A stretch of 52,102 nucleotides of DNA from CAIOZA01 sp964464375. Its GTDB lineage: Bacteria > Bacteroidota > Ignavibacteria > Kapaibacteriales > UBA2268. The translations under genes and the position numbers were made by a program. This document shows positions 35,060 through 43,849 of the stretch, piece by piece. The stretch lies in NCBI GenBank assembly GCA_964464375.1, contig CAYXFU010000026.1, positions 1-52,102 of the forward strand, given 5' to 3'. Below the pieces are notes generated by a model, which was not told the origin of the DNA, did no database searches, and saw only the letters and a program-made list of their open reading frames with translations. The stretch's first letter is position 1, and every line of letters begins with the position of its first letter.

Positions 35060-36757
35060 ATGAAAAAATTTGCTTTAATTATAATGAGCATTGTGTTTGT
35101 GAGTATAAGTTTGCAGGCTGAGACAGTCTTTGATCAGCTTAGATCATTGGTTAAATCAAAAGATTATACTGAAGCTGAAAAAATAATTCCTGAAGTTATT
35201 AAGCAGAATCCGAAGGATATAAATGCATTTATGCTTTCAGGTGATGTATATACGGAATTGGAAAAATATGATAAAGCTGTAGATATGTTCTATAAAGCTG
35301 ATGATATTGACCGCAATACCACAACAATGAAGAAACTAGGGCAGGCATATTCATTTTCAGGTAATCATAAAAAAGCAATTGAAATATTAAAAGATGCCGT
35401 AAAAAAAGATCAGAGTGATGTTTATCTTTTATTGGCTCTCGGAGAAGCTTACATTAAGGCAGATTCTATTGATGTGGCTACATTGATTATCACTAAAGCC
35501 AGAGAAAAAAATAAAAATATTGCAGAGCCTTATGTAGCTCTTGGTAATCTTTATTTTGCACAGAAAGTATATGAATTAGCAAAGAACAATTATGAGCTGG
35601 CTCTGGCTATAGATGATAACAATATTCCCGCTAGAATTAAGCTTGCTACTGCTTATTATTGGATGGCAAACAAAGAAACTGACAGAGATTTATCAAATGA
35701 ATTATTCAACCGTTCATTGAAGGAGTGGGGAGTAATTGCCGAAAAAGATCCAAAAAACGCTCGAGCATGGTGGGAACAGGGAAGAATCTTATATTTTGGT
35801 AAAAGATACGATGTCGCGGCTGGAGCTCTGAAGAAATATCTTCAGTTCAGACCAGATCAATCTATTGCACGTTGGTATCTTGCTCAATCATTAATTGAAG
35901 TCGGACAATGTGATTCTGCAGCTCCACAACTCCGGCAGGTATCCCTTGAAATTGATTCTGTAAAAAATATTGCTACATTAAAATTGGCACAATGCCTTTT
36001 CGAGCAAAAGCAATTCCAGGAATCATTGAAAGAATATGAATCTATCAAAGGAATCATGCCTCTCGATATCAAAGATCTTGAAAGAATGGCTGGAGCTTCT
36101 CTAAAAGTAGGGGATACAACAAAAACAATTGTTTTATACAAGGAGCTCTTAGGGATTGATCCAACAAGATGCAACCTGATGTTTCAGCTTGCTAACCTTA
36201 CAATTTATATGAAGAGATATGACGATGCTATTTTCTTTCTTGATAAGAGAAATGATAACTGCAAAGATTCAATTTCAACAAAAGTTTATTATCTGCTTGG
36301 CACTTGTTACTTCAGCAAGGAAAGAGCCGATACAGCTGAGATACTATTGAAAAAAAGTGTCGAGCTCGATTCAAACAATCTTCAAGCTAAGGTATATCTT
36401 GCCGACGTAATGGCAAGTCTGGGACAAAAAGACGAAGCAAAAGAACTATTCCTTAATACAATTACAGCCGGTATGGCAGATACTGCTAAATTTAAAAGAG
36501 AAGTAACACAAGGTTTTCAGAAGCTATCAAACTTATTACTCGATCAAAAACAATTCAAAGAATTACAAACAATAGGCAAGCAATGGACTGAATTTGATCC
36601 AAATTCTGATCTGGGATGGCTTTATCTTGGAATTTCATATCAGGGACAGGCAGACAAAGATAATGCCTGTAAATGCTACAAAAAGGGATTGATTATTAAT
36701 CCCAATAATTCATTCCTGAAGAACAGCATTAAAAAGCTGGAATGTAACGGAAATTAA
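35060..36757 (+). CDS. Periplasmic TPR protein of the ExbBD-TonB cluster
   Basis: The 565-residue protein starts with a signal peptide (MKKFALIIMSIVFVSISLQAE) and is otherwise a chain of about a dozen tetratricopeptide repeats, with recurrent pairs such as AVDMFYKADDIDRN, AIEILKDAVKKDQSD, AKNNYELALAIDDNN, AGALKKYLQFRPDQ and AEILLKKSVELDSNN. It is four bases after the lipoprotein gene. Large exported TPR proteins are regular members of these clusters in the Bacteroidota group and presumably scaffold envelope complexes. The last repeats contain paired Cys residues (NACKCYKKG and LECNG) that might form disulfides in the periplasm. Confidence 0.85.
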   Translation: MKKFALIIMSIVFVSISLQAETVFDQLRSLVKSKDYTEAEKIIPEVIKQNPKDINAFMLSGDVYTELEKYDKAVDMFYKADDIDRNTTTMKKLGQAYSFSGNHKKAIEILKDAVKKDQSDVYLLLALGEAYIKADSIDVATLIITKAREKNKNIAEPYVALGNLYFAQKVYELAKNNYELALAIDDNNIPARIKLATAYYWMANKETDRDLSNELFNRSLKEWGVIAEKDPKNARAWWEQGRILYFGKRYDVAAGALKKYLQFRPDQSIARWYLAQSLIEVGQCDSAAPQLRQVSLEIDSVKNIATLKLAQCLFEQKQFQESLKEYESIKGIMPLDIKDLERMAGASLKVGDTTKTIVLYKELLGIDPTRCNLMFQLANLTIYMKRYDDAIFFLDKRNDNCKDSISTKVYYLLGTCYFSKERADTAEILLKKSVELDSNNLQAKVYLADVMASLGQKDEAKELFLNTITAGMADTAKFKREVTQGFQKLSNLLLDQKQFKELQTIGKQWTEFDPNSDLGWLYLGISYQGQADKDNACKCYKKGLIINPNNSFLKNSIKKLECNGN

Positions 36758-36783
36758 TGGATCTCAATTTAGTAATATTTATA

Positions 36784-36815
36784 AATGGGGCTTCAAAAGA
36801 GCCCCATTCGTTTTA
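36784..36815. terminator. Intrinsic terminator between convergent genes
   Basis: AATGGGGCT (36784-36792) pairs with AGCCCCATT (36800-36808) with a seven-base loop; CGTTTTA follows. It separates the TPR gene from the convergent L,D-transpeptidase gene. Confidence 0.8.
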
Positions 36816-36830
36816 TGACGGTTTGTTTTG

Positions 36831-37952
36831 TTATTGCTGTTTTAATCTAAGTTCTTTCTTTTGCTTAGCTAATTCCTTTAGTCGTCTTTCCTTATTGAAG
36901 TTTCTCGTCTCTATAAGTTTAACACCAGGTCTGATAATACCGTGAGCCCTCAAAGTATCTTCAGCATGTACAAATCGTTTGTAGTCTCTAAGATTGCCGC
37001 GGGCATTCTTGGGAATCTGACACATAGGAATCAATGCTTCTTCAACAGCCATTGGATCTTTTGGCAAGTTTACAATTACATCTTTGTTTGATTTTAGATA
37101 CTTCCATGAATAACCTTTTTCTGGTGTAAAGTCATAGTGATCGAGAATAATAACCGGAGTTCCTGACATTGGTCTTAGCTGATGGGTAACACTATCGATT
37201 CTTATTCCTAATCCCCAACTGAACAACCATTTGGCATCATCTTCAAATTGTCTTAAACATGAGTGAGAAGCAGGCTTACCAGGCATTTCAAACTGATGGA
37301 ATGCACTACCGGCTTCAGTATGAAAATTAAATGTATAAGGCATCACCCATGTACTGTCTATCGATGAATGATGAAGTAGCTTCTTCCAGTTCAGAGCATA
37401 CCGTCCAGGGAAGGATGGTGTCCGTTCCTTGCCACTATTGACTGCGGCAAAGCGAACAAGATAACCATTCTCATAAGCACCATAGCATTGATATTTATTT
37501 GAAACCAGAATAATCTTTTTCAGGTCTTTTGCTCCTGGATAATACAATGGAAATATTGAATAGGCTTTTAAATCAGGGTATAAAGTATCTGGAATTACTA
37601 TTGCCGAACCTTTGGAAATATATCTTAACTCTTTCCTGTTGAGAAGTGTGAAAGCTCGATAATTATTATAATTCTCAGGTGTTCTTTCGTATTTTTTTTT
37701 GATGTTTAATAGATCCTTGATGGTTTTAATTGTATCAAGTCGATAATTGATAACTCGAAATGGGGATGGGATTCTGACAGCAGAATCCTTTTGTGGTACA
37801 GAAACTGGAATATTTACTTCAGGCTGTCTATCAGAAATCTGACGATCATCTGATTGGTTGCAACCCTGAATAGGCATGCAAAATAGAGTAATATAAAATG
37901 CTATAGGAAGAACCATCCTAATTGGTAGTAATTTTTTTATCAGTCGCTTCAT
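36831..37952 (-). CDS. L,D-transpeptidase (YkuD family) lipoprotein
   Basis: The 373-residue protein has a lipoprotein signal with IQGC (Cys31). The YkuD catalytic region reads HQFEMPGKPASHSCLRQF, with His230 and nucleophile Cys232 followed by the family Arg; GSAFHQF supplies the upstream His. Such enzymes make 3-3 crosslinks in peptidoglycan or attach proteins to it. The C-terminal 60 residues are basic with KERRLKELAKQKKELRLKQQ-like heptads (shown here in part), possibly binding the cell wall. It follows the M29-like aminopeptidase gene by two bases, so the two are co-transcribed. Confidence 0.88.
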   Translation of the reverse strand: MKRLIKKLLPIRMVLPIAFYITLFCMPIQGCNQSDDRQISDRQPEVNIPVSVPQKDSAVRIPSPFRVINYRLDTIKTIKDLLNIKKKYERTPENYNNYRAFTLLNRKELRYISKGSAIVIPDTLYPDLKAYSIFPLYYPGAKDLKKIILVSNKYQCYGAYENGYLVRFAAVNSGKERTPSFPGRYALNWKKLLHHSSIDSTWVMPYTFNFHTEAGSAFHQFEMPGKPASHSCLRQFEDDAKWLFSWGLGIRIDSVTHQLRPMSGTPVIILDHYDFTPEKGYSWKYLKSNKDVIVNLPKDPMAVEEALIPMCQIPKNARGNLRDYKRFVHAEDTLRAHGIIRPGVKLIETRNFNKERRLKELAKQKKELRLKQQ

Positions 37953-37954
37953 AA

Positions 37955-38920
37955 TTAGTCTATCAGTAATTTCCCATTATGCATAACTAATTCATTGTCA
38001 AAATAAACGATCGGGTTCATTACAAGTCCATCCAGATGGAGACCAACACTTATTTTGCCACCCATAGAAAGATTATTACCTAAAGCAATATGTATAGTTC
38101 CCAGAACTTTTTCATCTTCAATGATACTACCTGTTAACTTGGCTTTATAATTAGTACCAATACCAAATTCACCTACAGCAAAAGCATCACGGCCAACCTT
38201 TTTCAAAGTTGCAAGCAACTTTTCCGCCTGAGCACCACCTGTAATTTTTTCGGCATAACCATCTACAAACTCTATTGTTATAGGTTCCTCAAGAAGTCCT
38301 AATGAAGCGAACGAACCATCAAAAACTACTATGCCGTTTGTTTTTCTTTCCAGGGGAGCTAAGTAAACCTCACCTGATGGAATGTTGCCGCTTTCACCGA
38401 TATTTCGCAGTACTCCGGTACTTTCTATTGCATCGCGACCCTTCACATTCATAGTAATATCAGTACCCTTTTTAGTTACCACTCGTATTGTAGAAATATT
38501 ATGCATTTTAGCCGCAAGTTTTTCCGTGGTTTCTATGATTTTGCTGGCTTTTGCACTTAAGCATCTAATCATCGCATCTTCAGTTATTCCAGGCATTGTA
38601 CCAATACGTACTCCCAGTTTTGAAGCTTCGCGTCTGGCGTTAGTATGAGTTAATGATCTGTAAGTCGGTGCTATGACAACATCTACACTCTTCATCATCT
38701 CTGCAATTTGCTCAGGAGGTTCCTGACCATTAATTTCACGTGGTTTCATCTCAACATAAATGGATTCGCGGCACAAACCTATGCTACTATTGTAGAGTGC
38801 ACGACCAATTGTTTGCATATTTGTATCTGTTAAGACCATGAGTGTTTCATCCGAAGAAAGACCCATGTAATCCTTCAGTGCTTTTTCTGCGGCTAGATTC
38901 AGGTTATCATTTTTGACCAT
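37955..38920 (-). CDS. M29-like aminopeptidase, short form
   Basis: The 321-residue protein resembles thermophilic M29 aminopeptidases. It has NIPSGEVYLAPLE, GEFGIGTNYKAKLTG, GTIHIALGNN and VGLHLDGLVMNP, which supply the Glu, His and Asp metal ligands of that family. It is shorter than AmpS/PepS (about 410), with a reduced N-terminal domain, and belongs to the group often labelled leucyl aminopeptidase. There is no signal peptide, so it acts in the cytoplasm on short peptides. It is followed by the transpeptidase gene and preceded, 111 bases upstream on the same strand, by an MFSD1-like transporter gene. Confidence 0.82.
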   Translation of the reverse strand: MVKNDNLNLAAEKALKDYMGLSSDETLMVLTDTNMQTIGRALYNSSIGLCRESIYVEMKPREINGQEPPEQIAEMMKSVDVVIAPTYRSLTHTNARREASKLGVRIGTMPGITEDAMIRCLSAKASKIIETTEKLAAKMHNISTIRVVTKKGTDITMNVKGRDAIESTGVLRNIGESGNIPSGEVYLAPLERKTNGIVVFDGSFASLGLLEEPITIEFVDGYAEKITGGAQAEKLLATLKKVGRDAFAVGEFGIGTNYKAKLTGSIIEDEKVLGTIHIALGNNLSMGGKISVGLHLDGLVMNPIVYFDNELVMHNGKLLID

Positions 38921-39031
38921 TTTAAAATCCTGGATAATTGTTTATTACAAAATTTGAACTTATAAATAAAAATATATTAAAGATAACGAATTTAATAATA
39001 CAATGATTTTAAATTGTTAACTAAAACGAAC

Positions 39032-40294
39032 TTATTCTGTTTTTAATCTTGGTGATTCCAGTCCGTGTCCATTAGGACCTTTTTCATTACGTTTTAGCAT
39101 GAATGCTATTGCGAAACCAACAAAACCAAATAATGAGAATATTAACATACCATTTGTGTAGCCATGGCTGGCATCATTGACTGCACCAATAAGCCAATTT
39201 GTACCAAACAAACCAATGTTTTGAATCATGGTCATCAATCCATAGGCTGTACCCAGTCTCTTTTCATCAACAATTAATGCAACTGAAGGCCACATAACTG
39301 CCGGTATTAATGAGAAAGATATACCCAAAATAATCATTGGGAAGTATAAAGGAATATGAGTGTATGCCATAATACTATAAACAGGTATTATGAGTACTGA
39401 GCCAATCATCATAAACGTGGCTCGTTTACCAACTTTATCAGAAATTAGTCCAAAAATTGGAGTCATAATCATTGCTGCAAGAGTAAGGATACTAGATAAG
39501 AATCCACCAGTTTCTCTTGTAACACCGTGCACATCCATAAAGAATTTTACTGCGAATGTCTGGAAAGGGAACATTGCTGAATAGAAAACAACACAAAGCA
39601 GTGAAATCAACCAAAATGATCTACTGAAATTAAAAATCTGTTTCAATTCAATTTTCTCTTGAGCAACTTCGGCTTTGAGTGCATATCTTTTTTCTGCAAA
39701 ATGATCAAGCATGAAATATACAATTACTGAGATAACAGATATTACACCAGCAAAAAGAGCCACCCACAACGGATCCTGCCAATAATGAAAAAAACTTTTG
39801 CCCCAGCTTGGTGAATTCAATGCCGCAAATGAACCTAATCGTGCAATTGTCAAATTCAATCCAAATGCAAAAGACAATTCTTTGCCTTTGAACCACCTTG
39901 CCAATGTTGTTGTAACTCCTACTATCATGGATTCAGCACCCAGACCAAAGACCAGTCTGCCTATTGCCATTGGTACTAAGCTTGAGGACATAGCAGTGAT
40001 CAAAGCTCCTAACATACAGAGAACAGCAAATATCAGGTTAGCCTTTTTTGTTCCGATACGATCAATAATAAGTCCACCAATTAATACCATAATAATATTT
40101 GGCAGGCTGTATATTCCCTGCAAGAGACCAATGTCTGCATCAGTAAATTTTAATTGCTTGACCAGTAAATCGGCAAGCGGTGATACACAATCGTATATAT
40201 AATAATTGCCAAACATAGCAAGAGAGATGACAACTAGAACAATCCATCTAAACGCTGCCGGAGGCTCCGGTCGAGATATTGCAACCTGCTTCAT
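39032..40294 (-). CDS. Major facilitator superfamily transporter, MFSD1-like
   Basis: The 420-residue protein has twelve predicted helices split into two halves by a cytoplasmic loop near residue 210 (rich in Lys and Glu). The loop-2/3 motif is GGLIIDRIGTKKA, and loop 8/9 has ISDKVGKRA. The stretch GRLVFGLGAESM, ARWFKGKELSFAFGL and IARLGSF resembles, from memory, MFSD1, a eukaryotic lysosomal dipeptide transporter with bacterial relatives. That would make a dipeptide a plausible substrate. The neighbouring aminopeptidase fits, but transport specificity is inferred only. Confidence 0.85.
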   Translation of the reverse strand: MKQVAISRPEPPAAFRWIVLVVISLAMFGNYYIYDCVSPLADLLVKQLKFTDADIGLLQGIYSLPNIIMVLIGGLIIDRIGTKKANLIFAVLCMLGALITAMSSSLVPMAIGRLVFGLGAESMIVGVTTTLARWFKGKELSFAFGLNLTIARLGSFAALNSPSWGKSFFHYWQDPLWVALFAGVISVISVIVYFMLDHFAEKRYALKAEVAQEKIELKQIFNFSRSFWLISLLCVVFYSAMFPFQTFAVKFFMDVHGVTRETGGFLSSILTLAAMIMTPIFGLISDKVGKRATFMMIGSVLIIPVYSIMAYTHIPLYFPMIILGISFSLIPAVMWPSVALIVDEKRLGTAYGLMTMIQNIGLFGTNWLIGAVNDASHGYTNGMLIFSLFGFVGFAIAFMLKRNEKGPNGHGLESPRLKTE

Positions 40295-40372
40295 AGATTT
40301 TTAAAAAAGTAGATAATGGAATTTTTAAACAACAAATCTAAACAAATTTATTTAAAAAAAATAATGAAAATA

Positions 40373-40400
40373 TTGATTCTGTCAGTATTAATGCTATAAT
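40373..40400 (+). promoter_or_regulatory. Possible promoter for lon
   Basis: TTGATT (40373-40378) and a perfect TATAAT (40395-40400) are 16 bases apart and lie about 65 bases before the lon ATG. This fits a sigma70-type promoter. No CIRCE or heat-shock operator was recognised. Confidence 0.45.
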
Positions 40401-40463
40401 TAAAATAATTCAAACTTCTTTTCTTCATTTACCTTTTGCTTGTCAACAATTAATAGAATCTAT

Positions 40464-42953
40464 ATGAAAGACGAACTTGATATTCTGAATAATCTGCTTA
40501 ATTCCGAAAAGAAGAATGATAGTATTCCTAAAAATCTAACTATACTGCCTCTCCGCGATAATATTATTTTCCCCTTTATGATATTCCCAATTTTAATCGG
40601 GAGAACTTCGAGTCTCAAAGCTGTTGCAGAAGCAGTTGAAAGAGACAGATATATTTTTGTAGCTGCACAGAAAAATTCACAGGTTGAAGAACCCGGTTAT
40701 GAGGATATTTACAATTATGGCACTACTGCAAAGATTATTCAGGTTTTGCGACTTCCAAATAATTTACTTAAAGTTCTTGTAGAAGGATTATTCGTTTCAA
40801 GGATTAAAAAGAAGAAGAAAAATGATAATTATCTTGAGGCAGAAATTGAACAGGTTCATATTGTATATGACGAAAAAGACTCAGAATTAGAAGCACTAAT
40901 CAGACATTCATCAGACTTGTTTTCGAAATATATAAAGGATAATCAGAAGCTACCAACAGATCTTGTTTCTGCGTTTGATAATATTGATGATCCAATTAGG
41001 AAGCTATATTTTGCTGCAGCCAATATCAATCAAAAGAATGATGTTAAACAACAAATTATAGAGAAAAGATCTCTTAAGGACCAATACTTTGAGTTATCTA
41101 AGGTTTTGTCTAATGAAATTGACCTATTAAAAATTGAAGATGAAATTGGACAAAAAGTAAGTACTACTATCCAGAAAACACAGAGAAAATATTTTATACA
41201 GGAACAAATCAGAGTCCTGCAGAATGAGCTTGGAGATGACGATGATTCTATGCCGGAAATTCAAAACCTAAGGGCTCTCATCGAAAAAGCAGGTATGCCC
41301 GATCCAGTTAAATCAAAGGTTTTGGATGAGTTGGAAAAATTAAGAAAAATTTCAACCATGTCACCTGAGTATTCAGTTAACAGAACTTACATTGAGTGGC
41401 TGGCTCAAGTTCCTTGGAGCGAAAAGACACAAGATAATTTCAATATCGAACATGTAAAGCGAATTCTTGATGAAGATCATTACGATCTCGAAAAGCCAAA
41501 AGAAAGAATTCTTGAATTTATAGCAATTTTAAATCTTGCAGGTTCATTAAAGAAGCAAATTTTATGTTTTGTTGGTCCTCCCGGTGTTGGAAAAACATCG
41601 CTTGGAAGATCAATTGCAAGAGCATTAGGAAGAAAATTTGTAAGATTTTCATTAGGTGGTGTCAGGGATGAAGCTGAAATAAGAGGACACAGACGTACAT
41701 ACATAGGAGCATTGCCGGGGAAAATAATTCAGTCGATGAAAAAAGCTGGTACTGTTAATCCAGTGATTCTACTGGATGAAATAGATAAGATGTCCATGGA
41801 TTTTCGTGGTGATCCGTCCAGTGCACTCCTCGAGGTGCTGGACCCGGAGCAGAATGTTTCATTCAATGATCATTATCTAGATGTAGATTATGATTTGTCT
41901 AATGTTTTGTTCATAACAACTGCAAATGTACGTTATGAAATACCAATTCCTCTCCAGGACAGAATGGAAATAATAGAGCTATCCAGTTACATGGAACCTG
42001 AAAAACTTGAAATAGCCAAAAGGCATATTATTCCTAAATTGAAATCCGAATATGCACTTAACACTTTGAATCTGCAAATAACTGATTCAGCAGTAGAGAA
42101 GCTAATAAGGGAATACACACGTGAAGCTGGTGTGCGTAATCTTGAACGAGAAATTGCGTCAATTCTCAGAAAAACTGTAAAGGAACTTGTCCACGATTTT
42201 GATAATAAATATCCTATTGATGAATCTGAAATTCATCAGGCTCTGAAAGATAATCCTAAGTTTCAGAGTATTATCAAAAAGAAGAAAATTCTTATTGATG
42301 ATAAAGCTGTTGAAAGATTGCTGAAAGCACCCAGATTTAAACAGAAACAAGAAGATCTTGATGATAAAATAGGGGTGGCAACTGGACTTGCATGGACTAG
42401 TGTTGGTGGAGAAATTTTACCCATTGAGGTTACTATTATGCCGGGACCGGAAAGACTAACTTTGACGGGCAAACTCGGTGATGTCATGAAAGAATCAGCC
42501 AGAGCTGCATTGTCATATATAAGGTCGAACTGTGGAATATTGAATATTGACGAGAATTTCTATAAACGTAAAGAAATTCATATTCATATTCCAGAAGGAG
42601 CAATCCCAAAAGATGGACCTTCTGCAGGAATAACTATGACTATGGCTATGATCTCTGCCGCCGCAAATCGTCCTGTCCGTGGTGATGTAGCTATGACCGG
42701 AGAGGTAACTTTGCGTGGAAATATTCTTCCAATTGGTGGACTTAATGAAAAGCTATTAGCTGCCAAAAGAGCCGGGATTAAAACAGTAATAATTCCCAGG
42801 GAAAATGAAAGGGATATTGACGAAATTAATGATTATATCAAGAATGATCTGAAGATTGTATCTGTTAAACATATTACTGAAGCATTGGATTATGTATTTC
42901 ACGAAACAGCAGTTAAGAAATCTGGAAAACCATCCGCAAAGAAAGCTAAATAA
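40464..42953 (+). CDS. lon: ATP-dependent protease Lon
   Basis: The product is 829 residues from the ATG at 40464; a TTG at 40440 would add eight. The N-terminal substrate-binding domain starts LPLRDNIIFPFMIFPILIGR. The AAA+ domain has Walker A GPPGVGKTSLGRS (about 371-383) and Walker B VILLDEIDKM. The C-terminal protease domain has the Ser-Lys dyad: Ser in PKDGPSAGITM (about 720) and Lys in GGLNEKLLAAKRAG (about 762). It degrades misfolded and regulatory proteins in the cytoplasm. Its stop overlaps the start of the DUF58 gene by one base (TAATG). Confidence 0.97.
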   Translation: MKDELDILNNLLNSEKKNDSIPKNLTILPLRDNIIFPFMIFPILIGRTSSLKAVAEAVERDRYIFVAAQKNSQVEEPGYEDIYNYGTTAKIIQVLRLPNNLLKVLVEGLFVSRIKKKKKNDNYLEAEIEQVHIVYDEKDSELEALIRHSSDLFSKYIKDNQKLPTDLVSAFDNIDDPIRKLYFAAANINQKNDVKQQIIEKRSLKDQYFELSKVLSNEIDLLKIEDEIGQKVSTTIQKTQRKYFIQEQIRVLQNELGDDDDSMPEIQNLRALIEKAGMPDPVKSKVLDELEKLRKISTMSPEYSVNRTYIEWLAQVPWSEKTQDNFNIEHVKRILDEDHYDLEKPKERILEFIAILNLAGSLKKQILCFVGPPGVGKTSLGRSIARALGRKFVRFSLGGVRDEAEIRGHRRTYIGALPGKIIQSMKKAGTVNPVILLDEIDKMSMDFRGDPSSALLEVLDPEQNVSFNDHYLDVDYDLSNVLFITTANVRYEIPIPLQDRMEIIELSSYMEPEKLEIAKRHIIPKLKSEYALNTLNLQITDSAVEKLIREYTREAGVRNLEREIASILRKTVKELVHDFDNKYPIDESEIHQALKDNPKFQSIIKKKKILIDDKAVERLLKAPRFKQKQEDLDDKIGVATGLAWTSVGGEILPIEVTIMPGPERLTLTGKLGDVMKESARAALSYIRSNCGILNIDENFYKRKEIHIHIPEGAIPKDGPSAGITMTMAMISAAANRPVRGDVAMTGEVTLRGNILPIGGLNEKLLAAKRAGIKTVIIPRENERDIDEINDYIKNDLKIVSVKHITEALDYVFHETAVKKSGKPSAKKAK

Positions 42954-43846
42954 TGGAAGATTATAGGAAATATCTTGATCCCAAAGCTGTTGCAAGGCTT
43001 AAGAATATCGAGATCAAAGCCAGGCTTGTAGTTGAAGGTTTTATGGCTGGATTGCATAGATCTCCTTATCACGGATTCAGTGTGGAATTCGCAGAGCATC
43101 GGCAGTACCAGCCTGGAGATGAGATTAAACATATTGACTGGAAGGTTTACGGAAGAACTGATAAATATTATGTCCGTCAATTCGAAGAAGAAACCAATCT
43201 AAGATGCATAATAGCTCTGGACAAAAGTGCATCAATGAAATTTGCTTCCAAAGGTAATATCTCAAAGTTTGAATATGCCTCTTATTTATCTGCGGCTTTG
43301 GCTTATTTGCTTATTAAACAGAGAGATGCAGTTGGTCTTGCCCTTTATGATGATCATTTAAATACTTATTTACCCCCAAGATCTAAGACATCATACTTAT
43401 ATGAGATACTTAAATCAGTTGCTTCAACTACACCCTCAAATCTTACCGGAACATCTGCAGCTCTGGATGAATTAGCTGAAAGGATAAAAAGAAGGGGATT
43501 GATTATTATTTTTAGTGATTTTTTTGATGAAGAAAAGTCTGTATTAAATGCACTCAAACATTTCAGACATAAAAATCATGAAGTGATTGCTTTTCAAATT
43601 CTTGATCCACGTGAACTTGATTTTAAATTTGGTTCCGGTGCTAATTTTAAAGATATGGAAACAAATGAAGAAATTGTATCACAGCCATACCAGATACAAA
43701 ATTCCTATAAATCAGCTGTGAATCAATTTATAGATAATATTAAACGTGAGTGTTTTGCTCATAATATTGGGTATCAGTTAATCAACACAACTGACCCATT
43801 CGATAAAGCTCTTCAGGAATTCCTTGCGAAAAGAAGCAAAATGTAG
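42953..43846 (+). CDS. DUF58 / von Willebrand A-like protein
   Basis: The 297-residue protein has the DUF58 hallmark YQPGDEIKHIDWKVYGRTDK, then the vWA-like metal site DKSASM (DxSxS) in CIIALDKSASMKF, and GLIIIFSDFFDE later. There is no membrane helix. DUF58 proteins normally travel with MoxR AAA+ ATPases and help insert metals or assemble complexes; here the only AAA+ neighbour is Lon, with which translation is coupled by a one-base overlap. It ends three bases before the convergent nucleotidyltransferase gene. Its function is unknown. Confidence 0.88.
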   Translation: MEDYRKYLDPKAVARLKNIEIKARLVVEGFMAGLHRSPYHGFSVEFAEHRQYQPGDEIKHIDWKVYGRTDKYYVRQFEEETNLRCIIALDKSASMKFASKGNISKFEYASYLSAALAYLLIKQRDAVGLALYDDHLNTYLPPRSKTSYLYEILKSVASTTPSNLTGTSAALDELAERIKRRGLIIIFSDFFDEEKSVLNALKHFRHKNHEVIAFQILDPRELDFKFGSGANFKDMETNEEIVSQPYQIQNSYKSAVNQFIDNIKRECFAHNIGYQLINTTDPFDKALQEFLAKRSKM

Positions 43847-43849
43847 TCT

